From positions 62,001-126,000 of the forward strand of contig NZ_BBMZ01000009.1 of NCBI RefSeq assembly GCF_000759795.1: DNA of 64,000 nucleotides, read 5' to 3'. Shown here piece after piece: positions 53,614-63,401 of this stretch. The notes beneath the pieces are model-generated. The model did no database searches. It was not told the origin of the DNA and saw only the letters and a program-made list of their open reading frames with translations. Origin of the DNA: Pseudescherichia vulneris NBRC 102420 (GTDB lineage Bacteria; Pseudomonadota; Gammaproteobacteria; Enterobacterales; Enterobacteriaceae). Each line of letters opens with the position of its first letter. Position 1 is the first letter of the stretch. Made by a program: the position numbers and the translations under genes.

Positions 53614-54623
53614 CAGTGATATCCCTCCCCAGGCTGAACTTTGCCCCTAAACACGTAGTAGCTCCACGCGGTATAGACCAGAATTAGCGGAATAATCAGC
53701 AGCGCGCCCACCAGCATAAAGCCCTGGCTTTGCGGCGGCGAGGCGGCATCCCACAGGGAGATACTGGGCGGGATGATATTCGGCCAGATGCTGATCCCGA
53801 GTCCACTAAAGCCGAGGAAGACCAGCCCCAGGGTCAGTATGAACGGCAAGGTATGATGGGCGTGATTATTCAGGCTGCGCCACTGCCAGAAGCTGAACAG
53901 GAGCACCAGCAGCGGCACCGGCAGGAAGAAGAAAATGTTCGGCAGGCTGAACCAGCGATCGGCAATACCCTGGTGGGTCAGCGGCGTCCAGAGGCTGATC
54001 ACGCCAATGGTGACCAGCAGCGCCAGCAGCAGCTGTTTCGCCCTGTGGCGCATCGTCTCCTGCAATGCGCCGCCGCTCTTCATGACCATCCAGGTGGCAC
54101 CGAGCAGGGCGTAGGCGATGGTTAACCCCAGGCCGCAGAAGAGGTTAAACGCCGTGAGCCAGTCCAGCGCGCCGCCGCTAAAGCGACGACCGGTCACCTC
54201 AAACCCGTTCAGTACCGCGCCAACCACCACGCCCTGGGCGAAGGTGGCGACGATCGATCCGAAAATAAACGACTTATCCCAGAACGGACGGTGGGCAGGC
54301 GTCGCCTTGAAGCGAAACTCGAACGCCACGCCGCGGAAGATCAGGCCCGCCAGCATGATGGTCAACGGAATGGTCAGCGCGTCGGCAATCACCGCGTAGG
54401 CCAGCGGGAACGCGCCAAACAGACCCGCGCCCCCCATGACTAACCAGGTTTCGTTGCCATCCCACACCGGTGCAACGCTGTTGACCATCACGTCACGATC
54501 TTCACCGTCGCGAATGAGGGGAAACAGAATACCGATCCCGAGATCGAAGCCGTCCATCACGATATACATCAGCGTGGCGAAGACGATTATCACAAACCAG
54601 ATTACTGACAGATCGATACCCAT
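53613..54623 (-). CDS. Cytochrome bd-type ubiquinol oxidase subunit II, CioB-like
   Basis: The 336-residue protein has about eight helices and matches subunit II of bd oxidases (FVIIVFATLMYIVMDGFDLGIGILFPL; VNSVAPVWDGNETWLVMGGAGLFGAFPLAYA). At 336 residues it is shorter than E. coli CydB (379) and matches the CioB/cyanide-insensitive type. It partners the large subunit encoded upstream, overlapping it by one base. Confidence 0.9.
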   Translation of the reverse strand: MGIDLSVIWFVIIVFATLMYIVMDGFDLGIGILFPLIRDGEDRDVMVNSVAPVWDGNETWLVMGGAGLFGAFPLAYAVIADALTIPLTIMLAGLIFRGVAFEFRFKATPAHRPFWDKSFIFGSIVATFAQGVVVGAVLNGFEVTGRRFSGGALDWLTAFNLFCGLGLTIAYALLGATWMVMKSGGALQETMRHRAKQLLLALLVTIGVISLWTPLTHQGIADRWFSLPNIFFFLPVPLLVLLFSFWQWRSLNNHAHHTLPFILTLGLVFLGFSGLGISIWPNIIPPSISLWDAASPPQSQGFMLVGALLIIPLILVYTAWSYYVFRGKVQPGEGYH

Positions 54624-56023
54624 TACTTGTTCTCCTCTGTCTCTAACGACTCACCGGCCGCAGAGAGCGGACGCGCCGGACGGCCCTCAGTCGGGTGACG
54701 ATCTTCAGGCTGCGGACCGGCCTTGATCAGCCTGCCGATATAGACATACCCCACGCCAAAGACGGCGGAGTAGACCACAAAGAATCCCAGCAGGGTCAGG
54801 CTCATCTGCAAGGTGCTGTGCTGCGAGACGGCATCAATGGTACGCAGCTGGCCATAGACCACCCACGGCTGGCGTCCCACCTCGGTGGTCACCCAGCCCG
54901 CCAGCAGGGCAATCAGCCCGGCAGGCCCCATCCACAGAGCGAAGTGGTGGAACGGACGCGACGTATAAAGGCGGCCTTTATAACGCAGCCACAGCCCGAC
55001 TACGCCCAGCAGCAGCATCAGCAGGCCCATCGCCACCATCAGGCGGAACGACCAGAAGACAATGGTGGAGTTAGGGCGATCCTCTTTCGGGAATGATTTG
55101 AGTGCCGGAACCTGCTTATCCAGGCTGTGGGTCAGGATCAGGCTGCCCAGGGCGGGGATCTCCAGGCCATAACGGGTGCGCTCCTGCTCCATATCCGGCC
55201 AGCCGAACAGCAGCAGCGGGGTGGGTTCACCCGGCGGGTTCTCCCAGTGCCCCTCAATGGCGGCAATCTTCGCCGGCTGATGCTCCAACGTGTTCAGACC
55301 ATGCATATCGCCGACCACGGCCTGGATTGGGGCCACCACCAGCGCCATCCACAGCGCCATAGAGAACATCTTGCGGATAGCGGGCGTATTGTTGCCTTTA
55401 AGAAGATGCCATGCACCCGAAGCGCCAACAAACAGCGCGCTGCTCAGGAAGGCCGCAATCGACATATGCAGCAGGCGGTAGGGGAACGACGGGTTAAAGA
55501 TGACCTTGAACCAGTCAACCGGGATCACCTGGCCGTTGACAATCTCATGGCCCTGCGGGGTATGCATCCAGCTGTTGGAGGCGAGGATCCAGAAGGTGGA
55601 CATCAGCGTGCCGAGGGCCACCATGCAGGTCGAGAAAAAGTGCAGGCCGGGGCCGACCTTGTTCCAGCCGAAGAGCATCACGCCGAGGAAACCCGCCTCA
55701 AGGAAGAAGGCCGTCAGCACCTCATAGGTGAGAAGCGGCCCGGTTATGCTCCCGGCAAACTGCGAGAAGCCGCTCCAGTTGGTACCAAACTGGTAGGCCA
55801 TCACCAGCCCTGAAACAACGCCCATCCCAAAGTTCACGGCGAAGATTTTCACCCAGAAGAGATAGAGCGTTCGCCAGACCTGATTTTGCGTCTTGAGCCA
55901 CAGGGCCTCAAGCACCGCCAAATAGCTGGCCAGCCCGATAGTGATAGCAGGAAATAAAATATGGAATGAGACGGTAAAGGCGAATTGAATTCGCGCCAGA
56001 TGGAACGCGTCTAGATCAAGCAT
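54623..56023 (-). CDS. Cytochrome bd-type ubiquinol oxidase subunit I, CioA-like
   Basis: The 466-residue protein carries the haems: MLDLDAFHLARIQFAFTVSFHILFPAITIG (His ligand near residue 20), HMSIAAFLSSA with a His near residue 186, and GRQPWVVYGQLRT (about 390-402). The Q-loop between helices 6 and 7 is short, as in the CIO subfamily; E. coli CydA has a long one. It is first of three genes with the CioB-like and DUF2474 genes, and reduces oxygen to water while oxidising ubiquinol. Confidence 0.9.
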   Translation of the reverse strand: MLDLDAFHLARIQFAFTVSFHILFPAITIGLASYLAVLEALWLKTQNQVWRTLYLFWVKIFAVNFGMGVVSGLVMAYQFGTNWSGFSQFAGSITGPLLTYEVLTAFFLEAGFLGVMLFGWNKVGPGLHFFSTCMVALGTLMSTFWILASNSWMHTPQGHEIVNGQVIPVDWFKVIFNPSFPYRLLHMSIAAFLSSALFVGASGAWHLLKGNNTPAIRKMFSMALWMALVVAPIQAVVGDMHGLNTLEHQPAKIAAIEGHWENPPGEPTPLLLFGWPDMEQERTRYGLEIPALGSLILTHSLDKQVPALKSFPKEDRPNSTIVFWSFRLMVAMGLLMLLLGVVGLWLRYKGRLYTSRPFHHFALWMGPAGLIALLAGWVTTEVGRQPWVVYGQLRTIDAVSQHSTLQMSLTLLGFFVVYSAVFGVGYVYIGRLIKAGPQPEDRHPTEGRPARPLSAAGESLETEENK

Positions 56024-56200
56024 GCAGGACTCCGCGCATAATTTAAGTTATGTCAGCGAAAGTATAGGTGATGTCAATGAATGCGGGCAGAAACAGCACC
56101 CGAACTTAAAAGCATAACAGTTGCCCTGCGGCTAAACCTTTCACCGCGTAAAGCGCTTTCTGTTATAGAATGGGCAGAGAGGAATTCACAGGGTCGAGCA

Positions 56201-57610
56201 ATGAAAAAGTATCAGCAGCTGGCGCAGCAGATTATTGAGCAGATCACTCTTGGCGTCTGGCAGCCCGGCGATCGGCTGCCATCGCTGCGCGAGCAGGTCA
56301 CCATCAGCCACGTCAGCTTTATGACCGTCAGCCATGCCTACCAGATGCTGGAGAGCCAGGGGCGGATCGTTGCCCGACCGCAGTCTGGCTACTATGTCGC
56401 GTCACCGCCCTCCCGCAAACCACCTATGCCGCCTGCCCAGGTGATGCAGGACGAGGCCGTGGACATCAACACCTACATTTTTGAGGTGCTGCAGGCGAGC
56501 TGCGACGCCTCGGTGCTGCCCTTTGGCTCGGCGTTTCCCGATCCGCGCCTGTTCCCGCTCCAGCAGCTGAACCGCTCCCTGGCGAACGTCAGCAAAACCG
56601 CCAATGCCATGAGCGTGATCGAGAATCTGCCGCCGGGCAATGCCGATCTGCGGCATGCCATCGCCCGCCGCTATGCTCAGCAGGGGATGAACATCTCGCC
56701 CGATGAGATAGTGATCACCGCAGGCGCACTGGAGGCGCTCAACCTCAGCCTGCAGGCGGTCACCGAGCCGGGGGACTGGGTGATCGTCGAGAACCCCTGC
56801 TTTTACGGGGCATTGCAGGCGCTGGAGCGGCTTAAGCTCAAGGCGCTGGCGGTGGCCACCGACGTGGAGGAGGGGATCGATCTCGATGCGCTGGCCCAGG
56901 CGCTGAACGACTATCCGGTGAAGGCCTGCTGGCTGATGACCAACAGCCAGAATCCGCTCGGCTTCACCCTCAGCAATGAGAAAAAGGCGCGGCTGGTGGC
57001 CCTGCTGGCAGCGCACAACGTCACCCTGATTGAGGACGACGTCTACAGCGAGCTCTACTTTGGCCGTGAGAAGCCGCTCCCGGCTAAGGCCTGGGACACC
57101 CAGGAGATGACCCTGCACTGCTCGTCGTTCTCGAAGTGCCTGGTGGCCGGGTTCCGCATCGGCTGGGTGGCGGCGGGGAAACACGCCCGACGTATCCAGC
57201 AGCTGCAGCTGATGAGCACCCTCTCGACCAGCTCGCCGATGCAGCTGGCGCTGGTGGACTATCTCTCCACCAAACGCTACGACGCCCATCTGCGTCGGCT
57301 CCGTCGCACCCTGGCGGAGCGCAAGCAGCAGGCCAGGCAGGCGCTGCTGCGCCATCTGCCTGGTGAAGTGAAGATCCACCCCAGCGACAGCGGCTACTTT
57401 CTCTGGCTTGAGCTGCCCGCCCCCATGGATGCCGGGCGGCTAAGCGAGCAGGCACTGGCGCACCGCATCAGCATCGCCCCAGGCAAAATGTTCTCTACCT
57501 CTGACACCTGGACTCCCTTTTTCCGCTTCAACACCTCGTGGGCGTGGGGCGATCGCGAGGAGCAGGCGGCCAAAACGCTGGGGATGCTGATCCGCGAGGC
57601 CATGGCGTAA
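56201..57610 (+). CDS. ydcR: MocR/GntR-aminotransferase regulator YdcR
   Basis: The 469-residue protein joins a GntR winged HTH (MKKYQQLAQQIIEQITLGVWQPGDRLPSLR, about residues 1-70) to an aspartate-aminotransferase-type domain that binds PLP. The PLP lysine lies in CSSFSKCLVAGFRIGWVAAGKHA (about residues 312-334). It matches E. coli YdcR, which is placed next to ydcSTUV-patD and may regulate them. ATG 56201 is the E. coli start and lies 7 nt after GGGTCGAG. Confidence 0.93.
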   Translation: MKKYQQLAQQIIEQITLGVWQPGDRLPSLREQVTISHVSFMTVSHAYQMLESQGRIVARPQSGYYVASPPSRKPPMPPAQVMQDEAVDINTYIFEVLQASCDASVLPFGSAFPDPRLFPLQQLNRSLANVSKTANAMSVIENLPPGNADLRHAIARRYAQQGMNISPDEIVITAGALEALNLSLQAVTEPGDWVIVENPCFYGALQALERLKLKALAVATDVEEGIDLDALAQALNDYPVKACWLMTNSQNPLGFTLSNEKKARLVALLAAHNVTLIEDDVYSELYFGREKPLPAKAWDTQEMTLHCSSFSKCLVAGFRIGWVAAGKHARRIQQLQLMSTLSTSSPMQLALVDYLSTKRYDAHLRRLRRTLAERKQQARQALLRHLPGEVKIHPSDSGYFLWLELPAPMDAGRLSEQALAHRISIAPGKMFSTSDTWTPFFRFNTSWAWGDREEQAAKTLGMLIREAMA

Positions 57611-57790
57611 CGCACCGGTATTAAGCCGTTGTCTCTGCTCCAGAAGATGGCGGAGTGCGTCATCTGTCACAACCTAAGCAAATTTCTTTTGCGCCTTATG
57701 TGGGGCCGCAGCGCGCCGTCTACCTTTACTGAGGGAGATATTTTTACGGCACGGCTGCCGCACATATGATTGCGACAGGAGTAATGGCTT

Positions 57791-58933
57791 ATGAGTAAGA
57801 CATTTGCCCGCAGCACGCTGTACGCGCTCGGTATGACCATCGTCACCGCGCAGGCAGCCGAGCCAACGGACGTCGGTAAAGGAGAGGGGCGTCTCGATAT
57901 CATCGCCTGGCCGGGATACATCGAGCGCGGCCAGACCGATAAGCAGTATGACTGGGTCAGCGAGTTTGAAAAAGCCTCCGGCTGTCAGGTGAACGTGAAG
58001 ACCGCCGCCACCTCGGACGAGATGGTGAGCCTGATGGCGAAAGGCGGTTACGACCTGGTTACCGCCTCAGGCGATGCCTCCCTGCGGCTGATCATGGGCA
58101 AGCGCGTCCAACCCATCAATACCGCCCTGATCCCCAACTGGAAAAACGTCGACCCGCGCGTGGCCAAGGGGGACTGGTTCAACGTTGGCGGCAAAGTCTA
58201 CGGCACGCCCTATCAGTGGGGCCCCAATCTGCTGATGTATAACACCAAAGTCTTCCCTACGCCGCCGGACAGCTGGGCGGCGATCTTCGTTAAGCAGAAC
58301 CTGCCGGATGGCAAGAGCAACCAGGGGCGGGTTCAGGCCTATGACGGCCCCATCTACATTGCCGATGCCGCGCTGTTTGTGAAAGCTACCCAGCCGCAGC
58401 TGGGCATCAGCGATCCCTATCAGCTCACCGAGGCGCAGTATCAGGCGGTGCTGAAGGTGCTCCGCGATCAGCACGGGCTGATCCACCGCTACTGGCATGA
58501 CACCACCGTGCAGATGAGCGATTTTAAAAACGAGGGCGTGGTGGCCTCCAGCGCCTGGCCCTATCAGGCCAACGCCCTGAAGGCCGAGGGTCAACCCATC
58601 GCCACGGTCTTCCCGAAGGAGGGCGTAACCGGCTGGGCGGATACCACCATGCTGCACACCGATGCGAAACATCCTAACTGCGCCTACAAATGGATGGACT
58701 GGTCGCTGACGCCGAAGGTGCAGGGCGACGTAGCCGCCTGGTTTGGCTCTCTGCCGGTGGTGGCGGAGGGCTGTAAGGCCAGCACCCTGCTGGGTGAGAA
58801 GGGGTGCGAAACCAACGGCTATGGCTTCTTTGACAAGATCGCCTTCTGGAAAACGCCGGTTGCCGACGGGGGCAAGTTCGTGCCCTACAGCCGCTGGACC
58901 CAGGATTACATCGCCATTATGGGTGGCCGCTGA
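57791..58933 (+). CDS. ydcS: ABC transporter periplasmic binding protein YdcS
   Basis: The 380-residue binding protein of the polyamine/opine type has a Sec signal (MSKTFARSTLYALGMTIVTAQAAEP) and matches E. coli YdcS (381), including TAATSDEMVSLMAKGGYDLVTASGDASLRL. E. coli YdcS is also reported to make polyhydroxybutyrate, and the transporter is linked to putrescine uptake. First gene of the ydcSTUV-patD operon, with GACAGGAGTAATGGCTT upstream of the ATG. Confidence 0.94.
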   Translation: MSKTFARSTLYALGMTIVTAQAAEPTDVGKGEGRLDIIAWPGYIERGQTDKQYDWVSEFEKASGCQVNVKTAATSDEMVSLMAKGGYDLVTASGDASLRLIMGKRVQPINTALIPNWKNVDPRVAKGDWFNVGGKVYGTPYQWGPNLLMYNTKVFPTPPDSWAAIFVKQNLPDGKSNQGRVQAYDGPIYIADAALFVKATQPQLGISDPYQLTEAQYQAVLKVLRDQHGLIHRYWHDTTVQMSDFKNEGVVASSAWPYQANALKAEGQPIATVFPKEGVTGWADTTMLHTDAKHPNCAYKWMDWSLTPKVQGDVAAWFGSLPVVAEGCKASTLLGEKGCETNGYGFFDKIAFWKTPVADGGKFVPYSRWTQDYIAIMGGR

Positions 58934-58949
58934 TCGTCAGGAGTGACGC

Positions 58950-59960
58950 ATGACCTATGCCGTTGAGTTTGATGATGTCTCGCGGATCTACGGTGACGTT
59001 CGGGCGGTGGACGGCGTTAGCCTGGCCGTCAACGACGGAGAGTTTTTCTCTATGCTGGGGCCGTCCGGCTCCGGCAAAACCACCTGCCTGCGGCTGATCG
59101 CCGGGTTTGAACAGCTTTCCGGCGGCGCGGTGCGCATTTTTGGCAAAGAGGCCAGCGAGCTGCCGCCGTGGGAGCGTGACGTCAATACCGTGTTTCAGGA
59201 CTACGCGCTCTTTCCGCACATGTCGATTCTGGATAACGTCGCCTACGGGCTGATGGTCAAAGGCATCGGCAAAAAAGCGCGTCACGCCCAGGCTCACGAG
59301 GCGCTGGAGCGGGTGGCGCTGGGGTTTGCCCACGCGCGTAAGCCGTCCCAGCTCTCAGGCGGTCAGCGGCAGCGAGTGGCCATTGCCCGGGCGCTGGTTA
59401 ACCAGCCGCGCGTGCTGCTGCTGGACGAGCCGCTGGGCGCGCTGGATCTCAAGCTGCGGGAGCAGATGCAGTTCGAACTGAAGAAGCTTCAGCAGGATCT
59501 GGGGATCACCTTTATTTTTGTTACCCACGACCAGGGCGAGGCGCTGTCGATGTCCGACCGGGTCGCGGTGTTCAATAACGGTAAGATCGAGCAGATTGCC
59601 GCCCCGCGCGATCTCTATCTGCGTCCACGGACTCCCTTCGTAGCGGGCTTTGTCGGCACCTCCAACGTTTTTAGCGCCGCCAGGGCGCAGGCGCTGTGCG
59701 GCATGATGGGAAGCTACTCCCTGCGTCCAGAGCATATTCGGCTGGACTGGGCGAATGAAGTACAAACCGAGGGCGTGGTGCAGACGGTGCAGTATCAGGG
59801 GGCCGCGACGCGCATTGAGCTGAAGCTTGCGGATGGTGAGAGGCTGCTGGTCAGCGAGGCCAATCTTCTTGATGCCCGTCAGCCTGCGTCGCTCCAGCCA
59901 GGACAGAGCGTGCCGCTCTCCTGGTCCCGTGCGGCAATGGTTCCGTTGCAGGAGGAGTAG
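58950..59960 (+). CDS. ydcT: ABC transporter ATPase YdcT
   Basis: The 336-residue ATPase of the spermidine/putrescine (PotA) type has Walker A GPSGSGKTT (~37-45), the Q-loop, signature LSGGQRQRVAIARAL (~133-147) and Walker B VLLLDEPLGALD. A C-terminal TOBE-like domain follows. It energises import with YdcS, U and V. The gene lies 16 bp after ydcS and abuts ydcU. Confidence 0.94.
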   Translation: MTYAVEFDDVSRIYGDVRAVDGVSLAVNDGEFFSMLGPSGSGKTTCLRLIAGFEQLSGGAVRIFGKEASELPPWERDVNTVFQDYALFPHMSILDNVAYGLMVKGIGKKARHAQAHEALERVALGFAHARKPSQLSGGQRQRVAIARALVNQPRVLLLDEPLGALDLKLREQMQFELKKLQQDLGITFIFVTHDQGEALSMSDRVAVFNNGKIEQIAAPRDLYLRPRTPFVAGFVGTSNVFSAARAQALCGMMGSYSLRPEHIRLDWANEVQTEGVVQTVQYQGAATRIELKLADGERLLVSEANLLDARQPASLQPGQSVPLSWSRAAMVPLQEE

Positions 59961-60902
59961 ATGGCGATGAGCGCTATGCCTGCCCCGCGCCCGTCGGCGC
60001 ATGGTCGCCTGAGCGGACTGTTCTGGCGCAGGCCGACGTTGGGCCTTTTCCTGCTGCTGATCGCCCCCCTGATGTGGTTCGGCATTGTTTACCTCGGGTC
60101 GCTGCTAACATTGCTGTGGCAGGGGCTTTACACCTTCGACGACTTCACCATGTCGGTGACGCCGGATTTGACCCTGGCGAATTTGCAGGCGCTGTTTCAG
60201 CCTGCCAACTACGACATTATTCTGCGCACGCTAACCATGGCGATAGCGGTTACCCTCGCCAGCGCGATCCTCGCGTTTCCGCTGGCGTGGTTTATGGCTC
60301 GCTATACCCAAGGCAAGATGAAGGCCTTTTTCTATATTGCGGTAATGCTTCCCATGTGGGCGAGCTATATCGTTAAGGCCTACGCCTGGACCTTGCTGCT
60401 GGCGCGGGACGGCGTGGCCCAGTGGTTTTTACAGCACATGGAATTGCAGCCGCTGCTGGAGAGCGTGTTGACCCTGCCCGCGGTGGGCGGCAGTACGCTC
60501 TCGACCTCTGGCCTCGGGCGCTTCCTGGTCTTTGTCTACATCTGGCTACCGTTCATGATCCTGCCGGTGCAGGCGGCGCTGGAACGCTTACCGCCGTCGC
60601 TGCTGCAGGCGTCGGCGGATCTCGGCGCGCGACCGGCCCAGACCTTCCGCCACGTGGTGCTGCCCCTGGCGATCCCCGGCGTCGCGGCAGGGTCAATCTT
60701 TACCTTCTCCCTGACGCTGGGGGACTTTATTGTTCCCCAGCTGGTGGGCCCGCCGGGCTTCTTCATCGGCAACATGGTCTACTCCCAGCAGGGCGCGATT
60801 GGCAATATGCCGATGGCGGCGGCGTTTACCCTGGTTCCCATTATCTTGATTGCCCTCTATCTGGCGTTCGTGAAGCGCCTGGGAGCATTCGATGCACTCT
60901 GA
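59961..60902 (+). CDS. ydcU: ABC transporter permease YdcU
   Basis: The 313-residue membrane protein has about six helices and the EAA-type loop [34 protein letters not shown] (about residues 208-241) that contacts the ATPase. It begins immediately after the ydcT stop codon, and a second ATG at 59967 could also start it. It overlaps ydcV by 11 nt. Confidence 0.93.
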   Translation: MAMSAMPAPRPSAHGRLSGLFWRRPTLGLFLLLIAPLMWFGIVYLGSLLTLLWQGLYTFDDFTMSVTPDLTLANLQALFQPANYDIILRTLTMAIAVTLASAILAFPLAWFMARYTQGKMKAFFYIAVMLPMWASYIVKAYAWTLLLARDGVAQWFLQHMELQPLLESVLTLPAVGGSTLSTSGLGRFLVFVYIWLPFMILPVQAALERLPPSLLQASADLGARPAQTFRHVVLPLAIPGVAAGSIFTFSLTLGDFIVPQLVGPPGFFIGNMVYSQQGAIGNMPMAAAFTLVPIILIALYLAFVKRLGAFDAL

Positions 60903-61698
60903 TCGCGCACCGCTGCTGTTAAAACTGGCTGCCTGGGGTGGGGTGATTTTTCTGCACTTCCCGCTGCTGATCATCGCCATCTACGCTTTTAATACCGAAG
61001 ACGCCGCCTTTAGCTTTCCTCCTCAGGGCCTGACGCTGCGCTGGTTTACGGTGGCCGCATCGCGAAGCGATATCCTCGATGCGGTGACACTGTCACTTAA
61101 GGTAGCCGCGCTGGCGACGCTGGTGGCGCTGATACTTGGCACGCTTGCTGCTTGTGCTCTCTGGCGTAGCCAGTTTTTTGGCAAGAGTGCTATCTCGCTG
61201 CTGCTGCTGTTGCCCATCGCGCTGCCGGGCATCGTAACCGGTCTGGCGTTGCTGACGGCGTTTAAAACGGTAGGGCTGGAGCCAGGATTCCTGACCATTG
61301 TGATTGGTCACGCTACTTTCTGCGTGGTGGTGGTGTTTAACAACGTCATCGCCCGCTTCAGGCGCACCGCCTGGAGCATGGTAGAGGCGTCGATGGATCT
61401 GGGGGCCAACGGCTGGCAGACCTTTCGCTACGTGGTGATGCCCAATCTTGGCTCGGCGCTGCTGGCAGGCGGCATGCTGGCGTTTGCCCTGTCGTTTGAC
61501 GAAATCATCGTCACCACCTTTACCGCCGGACATGAACGCACGCTGCCGCTGTGGCTGCTTAACCAGCTGGGCAGGCCACGCGAGGTGCCGATCACCAACG
61601 TAGTGGCCCTACTGGTGATGCTGGTGACGACGCTGCCGATTTTAGGTGCATGGTGGCTGACCCGCAGGGGCGAGAACGCCTTTGGCAACGAGAAATAA
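60892..61698 (+). CDS. ydcV: ABC transporter permease YdcV
   Basis: The 268-residue inner-membrane permease is the second channel subunit, with the EAA loop [28 protein letters not shown] (about residues 164-191). It overlaps ydcU by 11 nt and is followed by patD after 24 bp, so the transporter and dehydrogenase are one operon. Confidence 0.93.
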   Translation: MHSDRAPLLLKLAAWGGVIFLHFPLLIIAIYAFNTEDAAFSFPPQGLTLRWFTVAASRSDILDAVTLSLKVAALATLVALILGTLAACALWRSQFFGKSAISLLLLLPIALPGIVTGLALLTAFKTVGLEPGFLTIVIGHATFCVVVVFNNVIARFRRTAWSMVEASMDLGANGWQTFRYVVMPNLGSALLAGGMLAFALSFDEIIVTTFTAGHERTLPLWLLNQLGRPREVPITNVVALLVMLVTTLPILGAWWLTRRGENAFGNEK

Positions 61699-61722
61699 CT
61701 GACCCTCAACCAGGATATGATT

Positions 61723-63147
61723 ATGCAAGATCAACTGTTAATTAATGGCCAACTGGTCAGCGGCGAAGGGGAGAAGCAGGCGGTTTACAATCCCGCGACC
61801 GGCGAGGTGCTGCTGGAGATCGCCGAAGCCTCTGCCGCCCAGGTAGACGCCGCCGTACAGGCCGCCGATCGCGCCTTTACCGAGTGGGGCTACGCCACGC
61901 CGAAAGTTCGCGCCCAGGCGCTGCTCGATCTCGCCCAGGCCATTGAAGATAACGCCGAGGCGCTGGCCCAGCTGGAGTCCCTCAACTGCGGCAAGCCGCT
62001 GCACTGCGTGATGGGCGACGAGATCCCTGCCGTGGTTGACGTTTTCCGCTTCTTCGCCGGAGCGGCGCGCACCCTGAACGGCCTGGCGGCGGGCGAGTAT
62101 CTGGAGGGGCATACCTCGATGATCCGCCGCGATCCGGTGGGCGTGGTAGCATCGATTGCGCCCTGGAATTACCCCCTGATGATGGCTGCCTGGAAGCTGG
62201 CGCCCGCGCTGGCGGCGGGCAACTGCGTGGTGATTAAGCCGTCGGAAATTACCCCGCTCACTGCCCTGAAGCTGGCGGAGCTGGCGAAGGATATCTTCCC
62301 GGCCGGGGTGCTTAACGTGCTGTTTGGTCGGGGCAAGACCGTGGGCGATCCGCTCACCGGGCATGAGAAGGTGCGAATGGTTTCCCTGACCGGCTCCATT
62401 GCTACCGGGGAGCATATCATCAGCCACACCGCCTCTTCAGTGAAGCGCACCCATATGGAGCTGGGAGGCAAAGCGCCGGTTATCGTCTTTGACGATGCCG
62501 ATCTGGATGCGGTAGTAGAGGGGGTACGTACCTTTGGCTACTACAACGCGGGTCAGGACTGTACCGCCGCCTGCCGTATCTATGCCCAGAAGGGCATTTA
62601 CGATGCGCTGGTCGAGAAGCTGGGCGCAGCGGTGGCGAGTCTGAAGATGGGCGCGCCGGACGATGAAAGCACCGAGCTGGGGCCGCTCAGCTCCGCTGCG
62701 CACCTGGAGCGGGTAACGCAGGCGGTGGAGGCCGCGAAAGCGCTGGGGCACATCAGCGTCGTGACCGGGGGCGCGAAGCGCGACGGCGCAGGCTACTATT
62801 TCCAGCCGACGCTGCTGGCCGGGGCAAAGCAGGAGGACGATATCGTCCAGCACGAAGTGTTTGGCCCGGTAGTGAGCGTAACCGCGTTTGACGATGAAGA
62901 TCAGGTTCTGAGCTGGGCCAACGACTCCCGGTACGGGCTGGCCTCATCGGTGTGGACTCGGGACGTGGGCCGGGCGCACCGCTTAAGCGCCCGCCTGCAG
63001 TACGGCTGCACCTGGGTCAACACCCACTTTATGCTGGTCAGCGAGATGCCGCACGGCGGGCAGAAGATGTCCGGCTACGGCAAGGATATGTCGGTCTACG
63101 GCATCGAGGACTACACCGTCATTCGGCATGTCATGATAAAGCACTAG
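61723..63147 (+). CDS. patD: Gamma-aminobutyraldehyde dehydrogenase PatD (YdcW)
   Basis: The 474-residue NAD-dependent enzyme oxidises 4-aminobutanal, from putrescine transamination, to GABA. It matches E. coli Pat[31 protein letters not shown] with catalytic Cys in QDCTAACR, and the shared ending [11 protein letters not shown]. The ATG at 61723 has AGG 8 nt upstream, so I prefer it to ATG 61717. Its location after ydcSTUV suggests that imported putrescine or a related amine feeds this step. Confidence 0.95.
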   Translation: MQDQLLINGQLVSGEGEKQAVYNPATGEVLLEIAEASAAQVDAAVQAADRAFTEWGYATPKVRAQALLDLAQAIEDNAEALAQLESLNCGKPLHCVMGDEIPAVVDVFRFFAGAARTLNGLAAGEYLEGHTSMIRRDPVGVVASIAPWNYPLMMAAWKLAPALAAGNCVVIKPSEITPLTALKLAELAKDIFPAGVLNVLFGRGKTVGDPLTGHEKVRMVSLTGSIATGEHIISHTASSVKRTHMELGGKAPVIVFDDADLDAVVEGVRTFGYYNAGQDCTAACRIYAQKGIYDALVEKLGAAVASLKMGAPDDESTELGPLSSAAHLERVTQAVEAAKALGHISVVTGGAKRDGAGYYFQPTLLAGAKQEDDIVQHEVFGPVVSVTAFDDEDQVLSWANDSRYGLASSVWTRDVGRAHRLSARLQYGCTWVNTHFMLVSEMPHGGQKMSGYGKDMSVYGIEDYTVIRHVMIKH

Positions 63148-63159
63148 AGTATTTTCAAG

Positions 63160-63204
63160 GTAGCTGGAACAGCGCGTGATGCGGTTCCAGCTACTGTTTA
63201 TCTT
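63160..63204 (+). terminator. Terminator of the ydcSTUV-patD operon
   Basis: GTAGCTGGAAC (63160-63170) and GTTCCAGCTAC (63184-63194) form a perfect 11-bp stem with a 13-nt loop, followed by TGTTTATCTTTT. It lies 13 bp after patD and may also serve the convergent small gene. Confidence 0.8.
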
Positions 63205-63368
63205 TTGGTCTGGTTGCTGACAGACGAGACAGGGCCGTAGGCAAGATCGAATTTCGGCGGGTTTAATAACCTTTTGTTTTTTAAGTCATTAATCATTGAT
63301 TTCTGGTGCTGAGAGCGTACCAGAGTAGACAGCGATATAACTTGCTCGATTAAACTTGAATTGGGCAT
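63198..63368 (-). CDS. Small 56-residue protein downstream of the SDH proteinase gene
   Basis: The complement encodes MPNSSLIEQVISLSTLVRSQ, HQKSMINDLKNKRLLNPPKF and a tail ending SVSNQTKR. It is basic, without a signal peptide. AGAGGAAT lies ~6-8 nt before the ATG. It starts 33 bp after the stop codon of the proteinase gene on the same strand, so co-transcription is likely. I recognise no family. Confidence 0.55.
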   Translation of the reverse strand: MPNSSLIEQVISLSTLVRSQHQKSMINDLKNKRLLNPPKFDLAYGPVSSVSNQTKR

Positions 63369-63401
63369 ATTGCTATTCCTCTTTAGAGTAGATCCACGCT
63401 A

